Shown here: positions 1 through 8,001 of the stretch, in pieces
Layout: every line of letters begins with the position of its first letter
Numbering within the stretch: the first letter of the stretch is position 1
Program-made: the position numbers and the translations under genes
Origin: Nocardioides cavernae
GTDB taxonomy: Bacteria; Actinomycetota; Actinomycetes; Propionibacteriales; Nocardioidaceae
Length of the DNA stretch: 64,000 nt
Direction of reading: 5' to 3'
NCBI RefSeq assembly: GCF_016907475.1
Contig: NZ_JAFBCA010000001.1
Coordinates: forward strand, 4,774,001-4,838,000
The notes under the pieces: generated by a model
Told to the model about the DNA's origin: nothing
The model's input: the letters and a program-made list of their open reading frames with translations, nothing else
Database searches by the model: none

Positions 1-727
1 CGAGGTGGCCGACGCCCTCGAGGCGGCCCTTGAAGATCGGGTTGGCGTTGCAGAGGGCGGCGTACTCCGGCAGCCGCTTCCTCATCAGGGCGATGAAGTC
101 GCGGATCTCGTCGAGCGCGCCGGGCGGCAGGTCCTGGGCGACCCCGCCGGGACGGATGAACGCGTGGTTCATCCGGAGGCCGGTGATCAGCTCGAACAGG
201 TCGAGCACGAGCTCACGCTCGCGGAAGCCGATGGTCATGACGGTCAGGGCGCCGATCTCCATCCCGCCGGTCGCGATGGCGACCAGGTGGGAGGACATCC
301 GGTTGAGCTCCATGAGGAGCACCCGCATGACCTGCGCCTTCTCCGGGACGTCGTCCTCGATGTCGAGCAGCCGCTCGACGCCGAGCGCATAGGTCGCCTC
401 GTTGTAGAACGGGGAGAGGTAGTCCATGCGGGTGCAGAACGTCGTGCCCTGCACCCAGGTGCGGTACTCCATGTTCTTCTCGATGCCCGTGTGCAGGTAG
501 CCGATGCCGCAGCGGGCCTCGGTGACCGTCTCGCCCTCGAGCTCCAGGATGAGCCGGAGCACCCCGTGGGTCGAAGGGTGCTGCGGGCCCATGTTGACCA
601 CGACCCGCTCCTCGGCGGACTCGCCGATGCTCTGCGTGATCGAGTCCCAGTCCTGGCCGGTGACGGTGAAGACCTTGCCCTGGCTGGTGTCGCCGGGCGC
701 GGCGTAGAAGTCCTGCTCGGTGGTCAT
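1..727 (-). CDS. nuoD: NADH-quinone oxidoreductase subunit D (5' part, runs off the window)
   Basis: The first 242 codons of the 49-kDa subunit of complex I are present; the 3' end lies outside the window. The translation begins [10 protein letters not shown] and has the family's [15 protein letters not shown] block at residues 45-59, which lines the quinone cavity next to NuoB cluster N2. The [15 protein letters not shown] and PFYNEATYA blocks follow. The ATG shares one base with the nuoC stop (TGATG), so translation is probably coupled. It is the fourth gene of the leftward nuoABCD operon. The family identity is secure. Confidence 0.95.
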   Translation of the reverse strand, partial: MTTEQDFYAAPGDTSQGKVFTVTGQDWDSITQSIGESAEERVVVNMGPQHPSTHGVLRLILELEGETVTEARCGIGYLHTGIEKNMEYRTWVQGTTFCTRMDYLSPFYNEATYALGVERLLDIEDDVPEKAQVMRVLLMELNRMSSHLVAIATGGMEIGALTVMTIGFRERELVLDLFELITGLRMNHAFIRPGGVAQDLPPGALDEIRDFIALMRKRLPEYAALCNANPIFKGRLEGVGHL

Positions 728-1578
728 CAGTTGTAGCTCCTGCGCTGGTCCGGCGGAGGGATGGACCCACCCTTGTACTCGACGGGGATGCCGCCGAGGG
801 GGTAGTCCTTGCGCTGCGGGTGGCCCGGCCAGTCGTCCGGCATGAGCACCCGGGTCAGAGCGGGGTGACCGTCGAAGATCAGCCCGAACATGTCGTACGT
901 CTCGCGCTCGTGCCAGTCGAGCGTCGGGTAGATGCTCACCAGGCTCGGCACGTGGGGGTCGCTGTCCGGCGCAGTGACCTCGACGCGGATGAGTCGGTTG
1001 TGGGTCATCGACGTCAGGTGGTAGACCGCGTGCAGCTCGCGACCGTGGTCGTCGGGGTAGTGGACACCGCTGACACCGGAGCAGAGCTCGAACCGCAGCG
1101 CCTCGTCGTCACGCAGCATCTGCGCCACGAAGGGCAGGTCCTCGCGGCGGACGTGGAAGGTGATCTCGCCGCGGTGCACCACGACGCTCTCGATGGCCGA
1201 GGTGAGGTCGGTGGCCTCGAGCCGCGCCTCCAGCGCTCCCGCCACCTCGTCGAACCAGCCGCCGTAGGGCTTCTGCGACGGGGCCGGGAAGACCGTCGCG
1301 CTGACGAGGCCGCCGTAGCCGGAGGTGTCACCCGTGCCGCTGACGCCGAACATGCCGCGGCGCTCGCCGACCGCGTGCACCTCACCGGTCGGGGCGGGGA
1401 GGTTCTCCGGCGACTGCTCGGGAGCCGGCTGCCCGACGCCGCTGCCGGTGCCGGTCTCGGACTTGGCCTTCTCGAGGTTGCGCTCCTCGGCGGGACGCGC
1501 CGCCTCGTTCTTGTCGGTCTTGTCGTCCGACTCGTCCTGGGCCTTGCCGGCGTGCTTCTCGTCTGGCTTGTCGGTCAC
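727..1578 (-). CDS. nuoC: NADH-quinone oxidoreductase subunit C
   Basis: This is the 30-kDa peripheral-arm subunit of complex I, 283 residues. The signature of the 30-kDa family is at residues 224-261 (ERETYDMFG...RVLMPDDW...KDYPL). The start is a GTG that overlaps the nuoB stop as GTGA. Residues 1-74 are an acidic, Lys/Glu-rich, probably disordered extension that many family members lack. A shorter form starting at Met75 cannot be excluded, but the 4-nt overlap supports the long form. Confidence 0.93.
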   Translation of the reverse strand: MTDKPDEKHAGKAQDESDDKTDKNEAARPAEERNLEKAKSETGTGSGVGQPAPEQSPENLPAPTGEVHAVGERRGMFGVSGTGDTSGYGGLVSATVFPAPSQKPYGGWFDEVAGALEARLEATDLTSAIESVVVHRGEITFHVRREDLPFVAQMLRDDEALRFELCSGVSGVHYPDDHGRELHAVYHLTSMTHNRLIRVEVTAPDSDPHVPSLVSIYPTLDWHERETYDMFGLIFDGHPALTRVLMPDDWPGHPQRKDYPLGGIPVEYKGGSIPPPDQRRSYN

Positions 1579-2129
1579 CGGAGGAGGCCCTTCATCTCCG
1601 AGGTGGGCAGGGCGCGCAGCGCGGCGGTCTCGAGCTCGGCGACCTCGTCACGACGGTTGGCACCCAGCTTGGTGTGCTGGACCTGGTCGTGCAGCTTGAG
1701 GATCGCGTCGATGAGCATCTCCGGACGCGGCGGGCAGCCGGGGAGGTACATGTCCACGGGGACGACGTGGTCGACGCCCTGGACGATCGCGTAGTTGTTG
1801 AACATGCCGCCCGAGGAGGCGCACACACCCATCGCGAGGACCCACTTGGGCTCGGGCATCTGGTCGTAGATCTGGCGCAGGACCGGGGCCATCTTCTGGC
1901 TCACCCGGCCGGCGACGATCATCAGGTCGGCCTGTCGCGGGCTGGCGCGGAAGACCTCCATGCCGAAGCGCGCGAGGTCGTACTTGGGGCCGCCGGTGGT
2001 CATCATCTCGATGGCACAGCAGGCCAGGCCGAAGGTGGCGGGCCAGAAGGACGCCTTGCGCATGTAGCCCGCGACGCCCTCGACGGTCGTCAGCAGGACG
2101 CCGCTCGGCAGCTTCTCTTCAAGTCCCAT
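1575..2129 (-). CDS. nuoB: NADH-quinone oxidoreductase subunit B
   Basis: This complex I subunit carries the terminal iron-sulfur cluster N2, which passes electrons to menaquinone. It has 184 residues. The four expected cluster ligands are visible: adjacent Cys37-Cys38 ([11 protein letters not shown]), Cys103 ([10 protein letters not shown]) and Cys132 (LPGCPPRPE). It starts with ATG. It is separated from nuoA by 132 nt, a long gap for a nuo operon, and that gap holds a dispersed repeat. Its 3' end overlaps nuoC by 4 nt. Confidence 0.96.
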   Translation of the reverse strand: MGLEEKLPSGVLLTTVEGVAGYMRKASFWPATFGLACCAIEMMTTGGPKYDLARFGMEVFRASPRQADLMIVAGRVSQKMAPVLRQIYDQMPEPKWVLAMGVCASSGGMFNNYAIVQGVDHVVPVDMYLPGCPPRPEMLIDAILKLHDQVQHTKLGANRRDEVAELETAALRALPTSEMKGLLR

Positions 2130-2155
2130 TTCAGATCTCCCTCTGAGGGTCGTGA

Positions 2156-2256
2156 GGCGCGTGCAGTGCCAAGGCGGAGGAGGGAAGGCGACCTTCAGCG
2201 GAGCGCAGCGGAGCGGTCGTCGACCGACGACAACGCGGGCAATGTGCGTGCATCAC
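2156..2256. repeat. dispersed intergenic repeat, copy 1 (inside the nuo operon)
   Basis: About 100 nt between nuoB and nuoA share conserved ends with 52175-52255. The left block is GCGTGC followed by CAAGGCGGAGGAGGGA. The right block is GACGACAACGC followed by GTGCGTG. The centre differs between copies but forms a hairpin in each; here GGAGCGCAGCGGAGC is flanked by CGACC/GGTCG. No coding potential is evident. The two-copy alignment is direct observation; the repeat class is unknown to me. Confidence 0.7.
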
Positions 2257-2261
2257 GGGCC

Positions 2262-2621
2262 TCAGTCCCAATCCAGGCCGCCGCGACGCCATACGTAGGC
2301 GTACGCCACGAACACAGTCGCGATGAAGAGCACCATCTCGACGAGGCCGAAGAGGGCCATCTGGTCGAAGTGGACGGCCCACGGGTAGAGGAAGATGATC
2401 TCGATGTCGAAGACGATGAAGAGCATCGCGGTGATGAAGTACTTCACCGGGATCCTGCCGCCGCCCACGGGCTGCGGCGTCGGCTCGATGCCGCACTCGT
2501 AGGAGTCGAGCTTGGCCCGGTTGTAGCGCTTGGGACCCACGACGGCGCTCATGATCACGGAGAAGACCGCGAAGCCCGTCGCGATGAGTGCCAGCGCCAG
2601 GATCGGCGTGTAGAGCTCCAT
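2262..2621 (-). CDS. nuoA: NADH-quinone oxidoreductase subunit A
   Basis: This is a small membrane subunit of complex I with 119 residues and three predicted transmembrane helices. It contains the conserved loop SYECGIEP and the segment FDIEIIFLYPWA. I chose the ATG at 2621 (MELYTPILA) over an upstream in-frame start because it is preceded by a purine-rich GGAAGGGAA site and matches the family start. It is the first gene of the nuo operon, behind a promoter carrying a Rex-type operator. Confidence 0.95.
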   Translation of the reverse strand: MELYTPILALALIATGFAVFSVIMSAVVGPKRYNRAKLDSYECGIEPTPQPVGGGRIPVKYFITAMLFIVFDIEIIFLYPWAVHFDQMALFGLVEMVLFIATVFVAYAYVWRRGGLDWD

Positions 2622-2669
2622 CGCTTCCCTTCCGGTGGACCTGCGCCCCGCCCAGACGGGCATGTGACT

Positions 2670-2687
2670 TTGTGAACGGCTTCACGA
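2670..2687 (-). promoter_or_regulatory. Rex operator upstream of nuoA
   Basis: The plus strand reads TTGTGAA-CGGC-TTCACGA. This matches the redox-repressor Rex consensus TTGTGAA-N4-TTCACAA at 13 of 14 arm positions. It lies just downstream of the inferred nuo transcription start, where bound Rex would block transcription. Rex itself is encoded at 34761-35435. Confidence 0.75.
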
Positions 2688-2701
2688 GTGGCGCGGGCCA
2701 C

Positions 2702-2731
2702 AGTCTAGGACTCCGGTGCGGCGTGCGTCAC
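2702..2731 (-). promoter_or_regulatory. nuo operon promoter
   Basis: On the minus strand a -35-like GTGACG (2731-2726) and a -10 TAGACT (2707-2702) are separated by 18 nt. This predicts a start near 2695 and a leader of about 75 nt that contains the Rex-type operator. Confidence 0.55.
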
Positions 2732-2780
2732 CTCGGGGTGCAGACCATTCCGCAGCGGCGATTGCCGCCCTGACCTGCGC

Positions 2781-2808
2781 ATTTAGGCAACGATGCCGTC
2801 ACCTAAAT
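2781..2808. promoter_or_regulatory. A/T-rich inverted repeat between menG and nuoA
   Basis: Perfect 7-nt arms ATTTAGG / CCTAAAT flank 14 nt, with 10 of 14 symmetric positions across the whole element. It is strikingly A/T-rich for this genome and lies just downstream of menG. It could be an operator or part of the menG 3' end. The inner AGGCAAC / GTCACCT blocks resemble the palindrome at 5842-5864. Confidence 0.4.
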
Positions 2809-2821
2809 AGGCGTGCCGCGA

Positions 2822-3511
2822 TCAGGCAGTGGCGCGATGCAGGGCGACGATGCCGCCCGTGAGGTTGCGCCACTCGGGACGCTGCCAGCCGGCCTCGGCG
2901 ACCATCGCGGCGAGCCCTTCCTGGTCGGGCCAGGCGCGGATCGACTCCGCGAGGTAGACGTAGGCGTCGGCCGCGCTCGCGGTGAGCGAGGCGATCCGGG
3001 GCAGGGCCTGCATGAAGCCGTCGAGGTAGAGCGTGCGCAGCGCGCCGTTGGTGGGCGTGCTGAACTCGCAGACGACGAGGCGGCCGCCCGGGCGCGTCAC
3101 GCGGAGCATCTCCTCGAGCCCCGCGACCGGGTCGACGAAGTTGCGCAACCCGTAGGAGATCGTGACCGCGTCGAAGGTGTCGTCCAGGAACGGCAGCCGG
3201 GTGCCGTCGCCGGCGACGAACGGCAGCGAGGGCCGGTCCTTCTTGCCCTGCTGGAGCATGCCGACGGAGAAGTCGCACGGCACGGCGGTCGCCCCGTGGG
3301 CGCCGAAGGGCTCGCTCGAGCACCCGGTGCCGGCCGCGAGGTCGAGGACCAGGTCGCCGCGCTGCGGTGCGACGGCGTCGACCATCGCCCGGCGCCAGGT
3401 GCGCTGGATGCCGGCCGTCATCAGGTCGTTCGTGAGGTCGTAGCGCTTGGCCACGGTGTCGAACATGCGACGTACGTCGGTCGGTTGCTTGTCCAGGTCA
3501 GCGCGGGCCAC
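2822..3511 (-). CDS. menG: demethylmenaquinone methyltransferase (UbiE/MenG family)
   Basis: This enzyme performs the last step of menaquinone synthesis, SAM-dependent C-methylation of demethylmenaquinone. It has 229 residues. The SAM-binding motif VLDLAAGTG is near residues 55-63, the UbiE block YDLTNDLM is near the N-terminus, and GLRNFVDP is central. The GTG start is 6 nt downstream of a -10-like TACGCT, so the mRNA is probably leaderless. It lies beside nuo, whose complex uses the product. Other men genes follow at 5.9-19.5 kb. Confidence 0.92.
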   Translation of the reverse strand: MARADLDKQPTDVRRMFDTVAKRYDLTNDLMTAGIQRTWRRAMVDAVAPQRGDLVLDLAAGTGCSSEPFGAHGATAVPCDFSVGMLQQGKKDRPSLPFVAGDGTRLPFLDDTFDAVTISYGLRNFVDPVAGLEEMLRVTRPGGRLVVCEFSTPTNGALRTLYLDGFMQALPRIASLTASAADAYVYLAESIRAWPDQEGLAAMVAEAGWQRPEWRNLTGGIVALHRATA

Positions 3512-3612
3512 GCCGCGAGCGTAGGCGTCCGAACCCCGGGAGGCGCAACGTGGGGGTGTCGTCGGACGTCCCTATGATCACCACGTCGCTGGCTTCCCGG
3601 GGGAGGACCCAC

Positions 3613-4620
3613 ATGTCACGCCACCGCGCACTCGCGCTCGTCCTTGCTCTGCTCTGCGCCCTGACCACCCTCACGGGCGTCGCCGCGACCGGCTCCGCGT
3701 CCGCCGCCGCGCCGTCCGCGTCGAGCTCACGCGCCGACTTCGCCCCGATGCAGCTCGGCGACCGGGGCTGGCGGGTTCGGGTGCTGCAGAGCCGGCTGCA
3801 CCAGCTCGGCCTCCACTCCGAGGTCGTGACCAACAGCTTCGACCGCGAGACCCGCGACGGCGTCGCCACCGTCCAGCGTCGGCGTGGCTGGACCGCCGAC
3901 GGCGTCGTGGACGAGCGCACGTGGCTCAAGATCGTCAGCCTGACGACCCAGCCGACGACCGAGGCGCTGCACAACGTCTACGCGCCCGGCAAGCCGCTGC
4001 TGCAGCAGGGCGACGCCGGCATGTGGGTGCGCCAGGTGCAGGCCCGGCTCAAGCAGGTCCGCTGGTACGACGCCCGGGTGACCGGGCGCTACACGCAGGC
4101 GACCGTGAAGGCGGTGGAGGGGTTCCAGGCCAAGCGCCGGATCCCGGTGACCGGTGCGGTCGACCGGCGCACCCTCACGCGGCTCAAGGAGATGACCCGC
4201 GAGCCGACCAAGGCCGAGCTCTTCAACGTCGTGCCCTCCGGCCCCGCCCTCGACCCGCGCTGCCTCACGGGCCGGGCGATGTGCGTCGACAAGACGTCGA
4301 ACTCGCTGCGCTGGGTCGTCGACGGCGCGGTGCTGGAGACCGTCGAGGTGCGCTTCGGGTCCGACGAGCTGCCCACCCGCGAAGGGGCGTTCACGGTGTT
4401 CCGCAAGTCGCGCGACCACGTCTCGAGCCTCTACGACACCCCGATGCCGTTCGCGATGTTCTTCTCGGGCGGCCAGGCCGTGCACTACTCCCCCGACTTC
4501 GCGGCCAACGGCTACAACGGGGCGTCCCACGGCTGCGTCAACGTGCGCGACCGCGCGGTCGTGGCCTGGCTGTTCGACCGGGTCAGGCTCGGCGACAAGG
4601 TGATCGTCTACCGCTCCTGA
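3613..4620 (+). CDS. secreted L,D-transpeptidase with two peptidoglycan-binding domains
   Basis: Predicted cell-wall cross-linking or anchoring enzyme of 335 residues. A signal peptide (about residues 1-35, Ala-rich cleavage region) is followed by two PG_binding_1-like repeats (about 45-110 and 125-185, each with a QLGDRG or LQQGDAG start and a W/F core). A YkuD domain at the C-terminus has the catalytic SHGCVNVRD motif (His306, Cys308). The ATG at 3613 has a GGGAGGA ribosome site, and a TATGAT -10 lies at 3573-3578. An upstream in-frame start would spoil the signal peptide. It converges on the next gene. Confidence 0.88.
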   Translation: MSRHRALALVLALLCALTTLTGVAATGSASAAAPSASSSRADFAPMQLGDRGWRVRVLQSRLHQLGLHSEVVTNSFDRETRDGVATVQRRRGWTADGVVDERTWLKIVSLTTQPTTEALHNVYAPGKPLLQQGDAGMWVRQVQARLKQVRWYDARVTGRYTQATVKAVEGFQAKRRIPVTGAVDRRTLTRLKEMTREPTKAELFNVVPSGPALDPRCLTGRAMCVDKTSNSLRWVVDGAVLETVEVRFGSDELPTREGAFTVFRKSRDHVSSLYDTPMPFAMFFSGGQAVHYSPDFAANGYNGASHGCVNVRDRAVVAWLFDRVRLGDKVIVYRS

Positions 4621-4638
4621 GCGAGCCGGTTCAGGAGC
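4613..4638. terminator. convergent terminator hairpin containing both stop codons
   Basis: Arms GCTCCTGA (4613-4620) and TCAGGAGC (4631-4638) enclose 10 nt. The TGA of the transpeptidase is in the left arm, and the stop of the leftward gene at 4631 is in the right arm. No U-tract is present, as is common in actinobacteria. Confidence 0.55.
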
Positions 4639-5818
4639 CGGTGCTGCCGGCGAGCGAGAAGGCGGAGTCCAGGCCGTCGCCGGCCCGCCCACGGCGCGGG
4701 AGGGACGCCGAGGCCGCCTCGACCTGCAGTGCTGCAGGCACGGCGACCACGGCGTGCTCGCGCGACAGCTCGAGCCGGATGGCCGGGTGGTGCGCGACGC
4801 GACCGATGCGGAAGCCCAGCGTCGTCGCCAGGCCGCTGATGGTGCGGTTGACCCGGGCGTCCATCACGAGCACCCGCAGCCGGTCACCCCACCAGGGAGC
4901 CAGGGCGGACACCTCGGCGGCGAGCTTGCGCGCCCGCGAGCCCTGCCGCGCCTCGGCCACGTGGGCCGACATGGCCTCGAGCACGTCGCGGGGCGTCTCG
5001 TGCCACGCGGAGCCGTCGACGGTCGCGGACTCGAGCAGCTGCTCCAGCACCCTTGCCGCCTCGCGGTCGAGCAGCACGTGCGTGGGTCGGACGTGGGTGA
5101 GGGCGCCCTCGAGCTGGTCGGGCGTCGCGACCCACGCGAGGGTGCACCCCGACGTCAGGTGCGCGTCGCGCGCGACGGTCGTGAAGCGGTCGGTCGCCTC
5201 GCCGGTCAGCAGGACGACGTCGGTGCCGGTGAGGTCGGACAGCGCGCCGGAGCACTCGGGCCGGAAGAGCCACGCCTGGCTCTTCTCCCGCGGCAGTCCC
5301 AGCACCGGCGAGGACGATGCGCCGGCGCGGGCGTTGGCGACCCAGGACAGCAGGTCGGGCTGGCGCTTGCGCCGCTCGAGCCCCATCCCCCGCAGGCGTT
5401 CCCACGAGCGGTCGTCGCACTCGAAGAGCTGGGCGTCGGCCAGGGCCGCGCGCCGCAGCAGCGACAGCCGGCTCTCGTCGTCGACGACGACGAGACGCAC
5501 CTCGACCTCGTCGAGGAGCCGACCCACCTCGGCGGCGTCGAGGTGCTCGGGGAGCAGCAGCGGCACCGCCCCGGCGACACGGGTGGCGAGCTCGAGCTCG
5601 AGCTGGCGGGCTCCGGTCGCGACCCGGATGACGACGACCTGGCCGGGGTTGACCCCGGCCTCGATCATGCCGGCCGCGCCGTCGATCACCCGCCGGTAGA
5701 GCTCGTTCCACGTCAGCGAGGTCCACGTCCCGTCGCGCACCTCCGTCACGGCGACCTCGAGCGCGCGGTTGCGCGCGTGGCGCTCCAACCGGACGAGAGG
5801 AGATTCGTGGGCAGGCAC
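4631..5818 (-). CDS. degenerate adenylate-forming (ANL superfamily-like) protein
   Basis: 395 residues. The N-terminal ~130 residues look like an AMP-binding ligase (SLTWNELYRRVIDGAAGMIEAGV..., then VAGAVPLLLPEHLDAAEVGRLL and LVVVDD). The protein lacks the glycine-rich P-loop (S-G-S/T-T-G-x-P-K-G), the GYGxTE block and the C-terminal catalytic-lysine domain; only LLTGEATDRF sits where the P-loop would be. It is therefore unlikely to adenylate a substrate. It lies divergent from menF behind a palindrome. A role related to menaquinone or acyl metabolism is inference only. Confidence 0.6.
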   Translation of the reverse strand: MPAHESPLVRLERHARNRALEVAVTEVRDGTWTSLTWNELYRRVIDGAAGMIEAGVNPGQVVVIRVATGARQLELELATRVAGAVPLLLPEHLDAAEVGRLLDEVEVRLVVVDDESRLSLLRRAALADAQLFECDDRSWERLRGMGLERRKRQPDLLSWVANARAGASSSPVLGLPREKSQAWLFRPECSGALSDLTGTDVVLLTGEATDRFTTVARDAHLTSGCTLAWVATPDQLEGALTHVRPTHVLLDREAARVLEQLLESATVDGSAWHETPRDVLEAMSAHVAEARQGSRARKLAAEVSALAPWWGDRLRVLVMDARVNRTISGLATTLGFRIGRVAHHPAIRLELSREHAVVAVPAALQVEAASASLPRRGRAGDGLDSAFSLAGSTGS

Positions 5819-5841
5819 GTGCGGGCTCCTAGGGGGTGTCG

Positions 5842-5864
5842 GTTACCGAGGCAACCTAGGTGAC
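5842..5864. promoter_or_regulatory. 23-bp palindrome between divergent genes
   Basis: Half-sites GTTACCGAGG and CCTAGGTGAC flank CAA; 8 of 10 positions are symmetric. It sits in the 120-nt divergent promoter region of the ANL-like gene and menF, a usual place for a repressor dimer. Its GGCAAC/GGTGAC core is shared with 2781-2808. The binding protein is unknown. Confidence 0.45.
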
Positions 5865-5938
5865 GTGCGCCTCTCCTGTTCGCCGTTTGGCCGATCTCCC
5901 CTCCTCCCCCTCCACGCCTCGGCGTAGGCTGCGCCCTC

Positions 5939-7180
5939 GTGACGATCCCCGCGTCCGCCTCCACCCCGCCGCTCGTCGTGCGCACCGTCCCGGTGGACCT
6001 GGCGGATCTCCCCCTCCTCGACCTGCTGCCGCGGCACGAGCCGGTCAGCTGGCTGCGCCGGGGCGAGGGCCTCGTGGGCTGGGGCGTCGCGGCCCGCCTC
6101 GAGACGTCCGGACCGACCCGGTTCAGCGACGCCGTGAAGTGGTGGTCCGAGACCGTGGCGCGCGCCCGGGTCGAGGACCAGGTGGCCGAGCCCGGCACGG
6201 GCCTGGTCTCGTTCGGGGCCTTCGCGTTCGCCGACGAGCCCGGCGAGTCCCTGCTGGTCATCCCGCAGGTCATCGTGGGCCGCCGCGGCGACCGGACCTG
6301 GCTGACCACCGTCTCGGTCGAGGCACCCACGCTGGTCCCCGCCCCTGCCCCCGAGCCGCCCGTCGGCCTCGCGTTCTCCGACGGCGCCCGCAACGGCGAG
6401 GAGTGGATGACGGTCGTCGCCGAGGCGGTCCGCCGGATCTCCGCCGGCGACCTGGAGAAGGTCGTGCTCGCCCGCGACCTCATCGCGACCACCGACGAGC
6501 CGCTCGACGTCCGCTGGCCGCTGCACCGGCTGGCCGCGCAGTACGAGATGTGCTGGACCTTCCACGTGGACGGCCTGTTCGGCGCCACCCCCGAGATGCT
6601 CGTACGCCGCGAGCGCGGCCTGGTGACCTCCCGCGTGCTGGCCGGGACGATCCGGCGTACGGGCGACGACGAGCGCGACCTCGCGCTGGCCGCCACCCTG
6701 GCCCGCTCGTCGAAGGACCTCGAGGAGCACGAGTACGCCGTGCGCTCGGTCGCCGACGCCCTCGAGCCGCACTGCTCGTCGATGAACGTGCCGGAGGCGC
6801 CGTTCGTCCTCCACCTGCCCAACGTCATGCACCTGGCCACCGACGTCAACGGCGTGGTCCACGACAACGCGACGTCGCTGCAGCTGGCCGAGTCGCTCCA
6901 CCCCTCGGCAGCGGTCGGGGGCACCCCGACGACCGACGCCACCCGGCTCATCGCCGAGATCGAGGGGATGCCGCGCGAGCGCTACGCCGGCCCCGTCGGC
7001 TGGATGGACGCCTCGGGCGACGGTGAGTGGGGCATCGCGCTGCGCTCAGCGACGGTGACCGAGTCGGGGGTGCGGCTCTTCGCCGGCTGCGGCATCGTGG
7101 CGAGCTCGGACCCCGAGGCCGAGCTGGCCGAGTCGCAGGCGAAGTTCGTGCCCGTGCGCGACGCGCTCGGCGCCGGCTGA
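5939..7180 (+). CDS. menF: isochorismate synthase
   Basis: Converts chorismate to isochorismate, the entry step of menaquinone synthesis. It has 413 residues and a chorismate-binding fold covering the C-terminal two thirds, with EKVVLARDL, TPEMLVRRERGLVTSRVLAGT, SSKDLEEHEY, HPSAAVGGTPT and GWMDASGDGEW blocks. The GTG start lies 8 nt after a TAGGCT -10, so the transcript is probably leaderless. menD, menC and menE are nearby on the other strand. Family paralogues (salicylate synthase type) exist, but the men context favours MenF. Confidence 0.88.
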   Translation: MTIPASASTPPLVVRTVPVDLADLPLLDLLPRHEPVSWLRRGEGLVGWGVAARLETSGPTRFSDAVKWWSETVARARVEDQVAEPGTGLVSFGAFAFADEPGESLLVIPQVIVGRRGDRTWLTTVSVEAPTLVPAPAPEPPVGLAFSDGARNGEEWMTVVAEAVRRISAGDLEKVVLARDLIATTDEPLDVRWPLHRLAAQYEMCWTFHVDGLFGATPEMLVRRERGLVTSRVLAGTIRRTGDDERDLALAATLARSSKDLEEHEYAVRSVADALEPHCSSMNVPEAPFVLHLPNVMHLATDVNGVVHDNATSLQLAESLHPSAAVGGTPTTDATRLIAEIEGMPRERYAGPVGWMDASGDGEWGIALRSATVTESGVRLFAGCGIVASSDPEAELAESQAKFVPVRDALGAG

Positions 7181-7219
7181 GTCTCGATACGCTCGCTGGC
7201 GCTCGCCACTCGACCACCG
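7181..7219. repeat. GCTCGC-type short dispersed palindromic repeat
   Basis: The menF stop is followed directly by a GTCTCGATACGCTCGC block and a second GCTCGC block ending in ACTCGACCACCG. I recall near-identical intergenic elements from many actinobacterial genomes. Related GCTCGC/GAGCGA elements lie at 34685-34760 and 60933-60963. It also separates convergent menF and the next gene. Confidence 0.5.
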
Positions 7220-7229
7220 AAGCGCCTCC

Positions 7230-7865
7230 TCAGAGGTCCCGGCCCGGCTCGCGACGCTCGAACGCCTGGCCCGCCGGCAGCAGGTTGCCCATGTGGGTGG
7301 CGACCATGTCGAGGCCGATGTCGCTGTAGACGCGGTCGTGGATCGCCAGCGAGCGGGGCGCCGCGACCTCGCGCACGAAGTCGATCGCCTCGCTGACCTT
7401 GAGCCACGGAGCGCTCACCGGCGCGAGGAGGACGTCGACCTCGCGACCGGGCGGCGTCAGCGCGTCACCCGGGTGGAAGACGCTCGCTCCCCCGGACTCC
7501 AGCACGTAGCCGGAGTTGTCGAAGCGGTCGTAGTCGGGGTGGATCACCGCGTGCTTCTCGCCCACGACCTCGACCGCCGTGCCGGCGACCTCGAGCCGGT
7601 CACCTGGCCGCACGACCGTGACGCGGTCGGCGACCTCGGGTGCCTGCTCGCGCAGCAGCCGCTCGACCGCGGCGATGGTCCAGATCGGCACACCGCTCCC
7701 GCGAAGATGGTCGGGATGCACGTGGTCGGCGTGCTCGTGGGTGATCAGGACGGCGTCCGCGCCCTCGAGCGCAGCGGGGTCGGTGAACACTCCCGGGTCG
7801 ATGACGACGACACCGCCGTCGCCCTGCACCCGGACGCACGCGTGGCCGAACTTGGTGATCCGCAT
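7230..7865 (-). CDS. MBL-fold metal-dependent hydrolase
   Basis: 211 residues with the UlaG/YtnP-like metallo-beta-lactamase pattern. The metal-binding HEHADHVHPD block is near residues 45-54 and HPGDALTPP lies mid-protein, with a late KVSEAIDFVREV helix. The substrate is unknown. I chose the ATG at 7865 because a TAGGGT -10 ends 7 nt upstream; the GTG at 7874 lies inside that region. It is monocistronic and convergent with menF. Confidence 0.8.
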   Translation of the reverse strand: MRITKFGHACVRVQGDGGVVVIDPGVFTDPAALEGADAVLITHEHADHVHPDHLRGSGVPIWTIAAVERLLREQAPEVADRVTVVRPGDRLEVAGTAVEVVGEKHAVIHPDYDRFDNSGYVLESGGASVFHPGDALTPPGREVDVLLAPVSAPWLKVSEAIDFVREVAAPRSLAIHDRVYSDIGLDMVATHMGNLLPAGQAFERREPGRDL

Positions 7866-8001
7866 GGTCCCCACCCTAGGCGCGCCCCGCGGCTGGGGAA
7901 TCGTCGTACGGGTGGGGCAGAAGGTTAGGGTGGGGCAGCCTCCGACGGGTGGAGTGCCCTGGGGGAATTGCCAATCGCACCCGAGACGAAGAGAGTCCTA
8001 C

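Noticed and set aside
2781..2808. Iron-box (DtxR/IdeR) upstream of nuoA
   Set aside because: TTAGG and CCTAA arms are present, but the spacing is 14 nt instead of 9 and the centre does not match.
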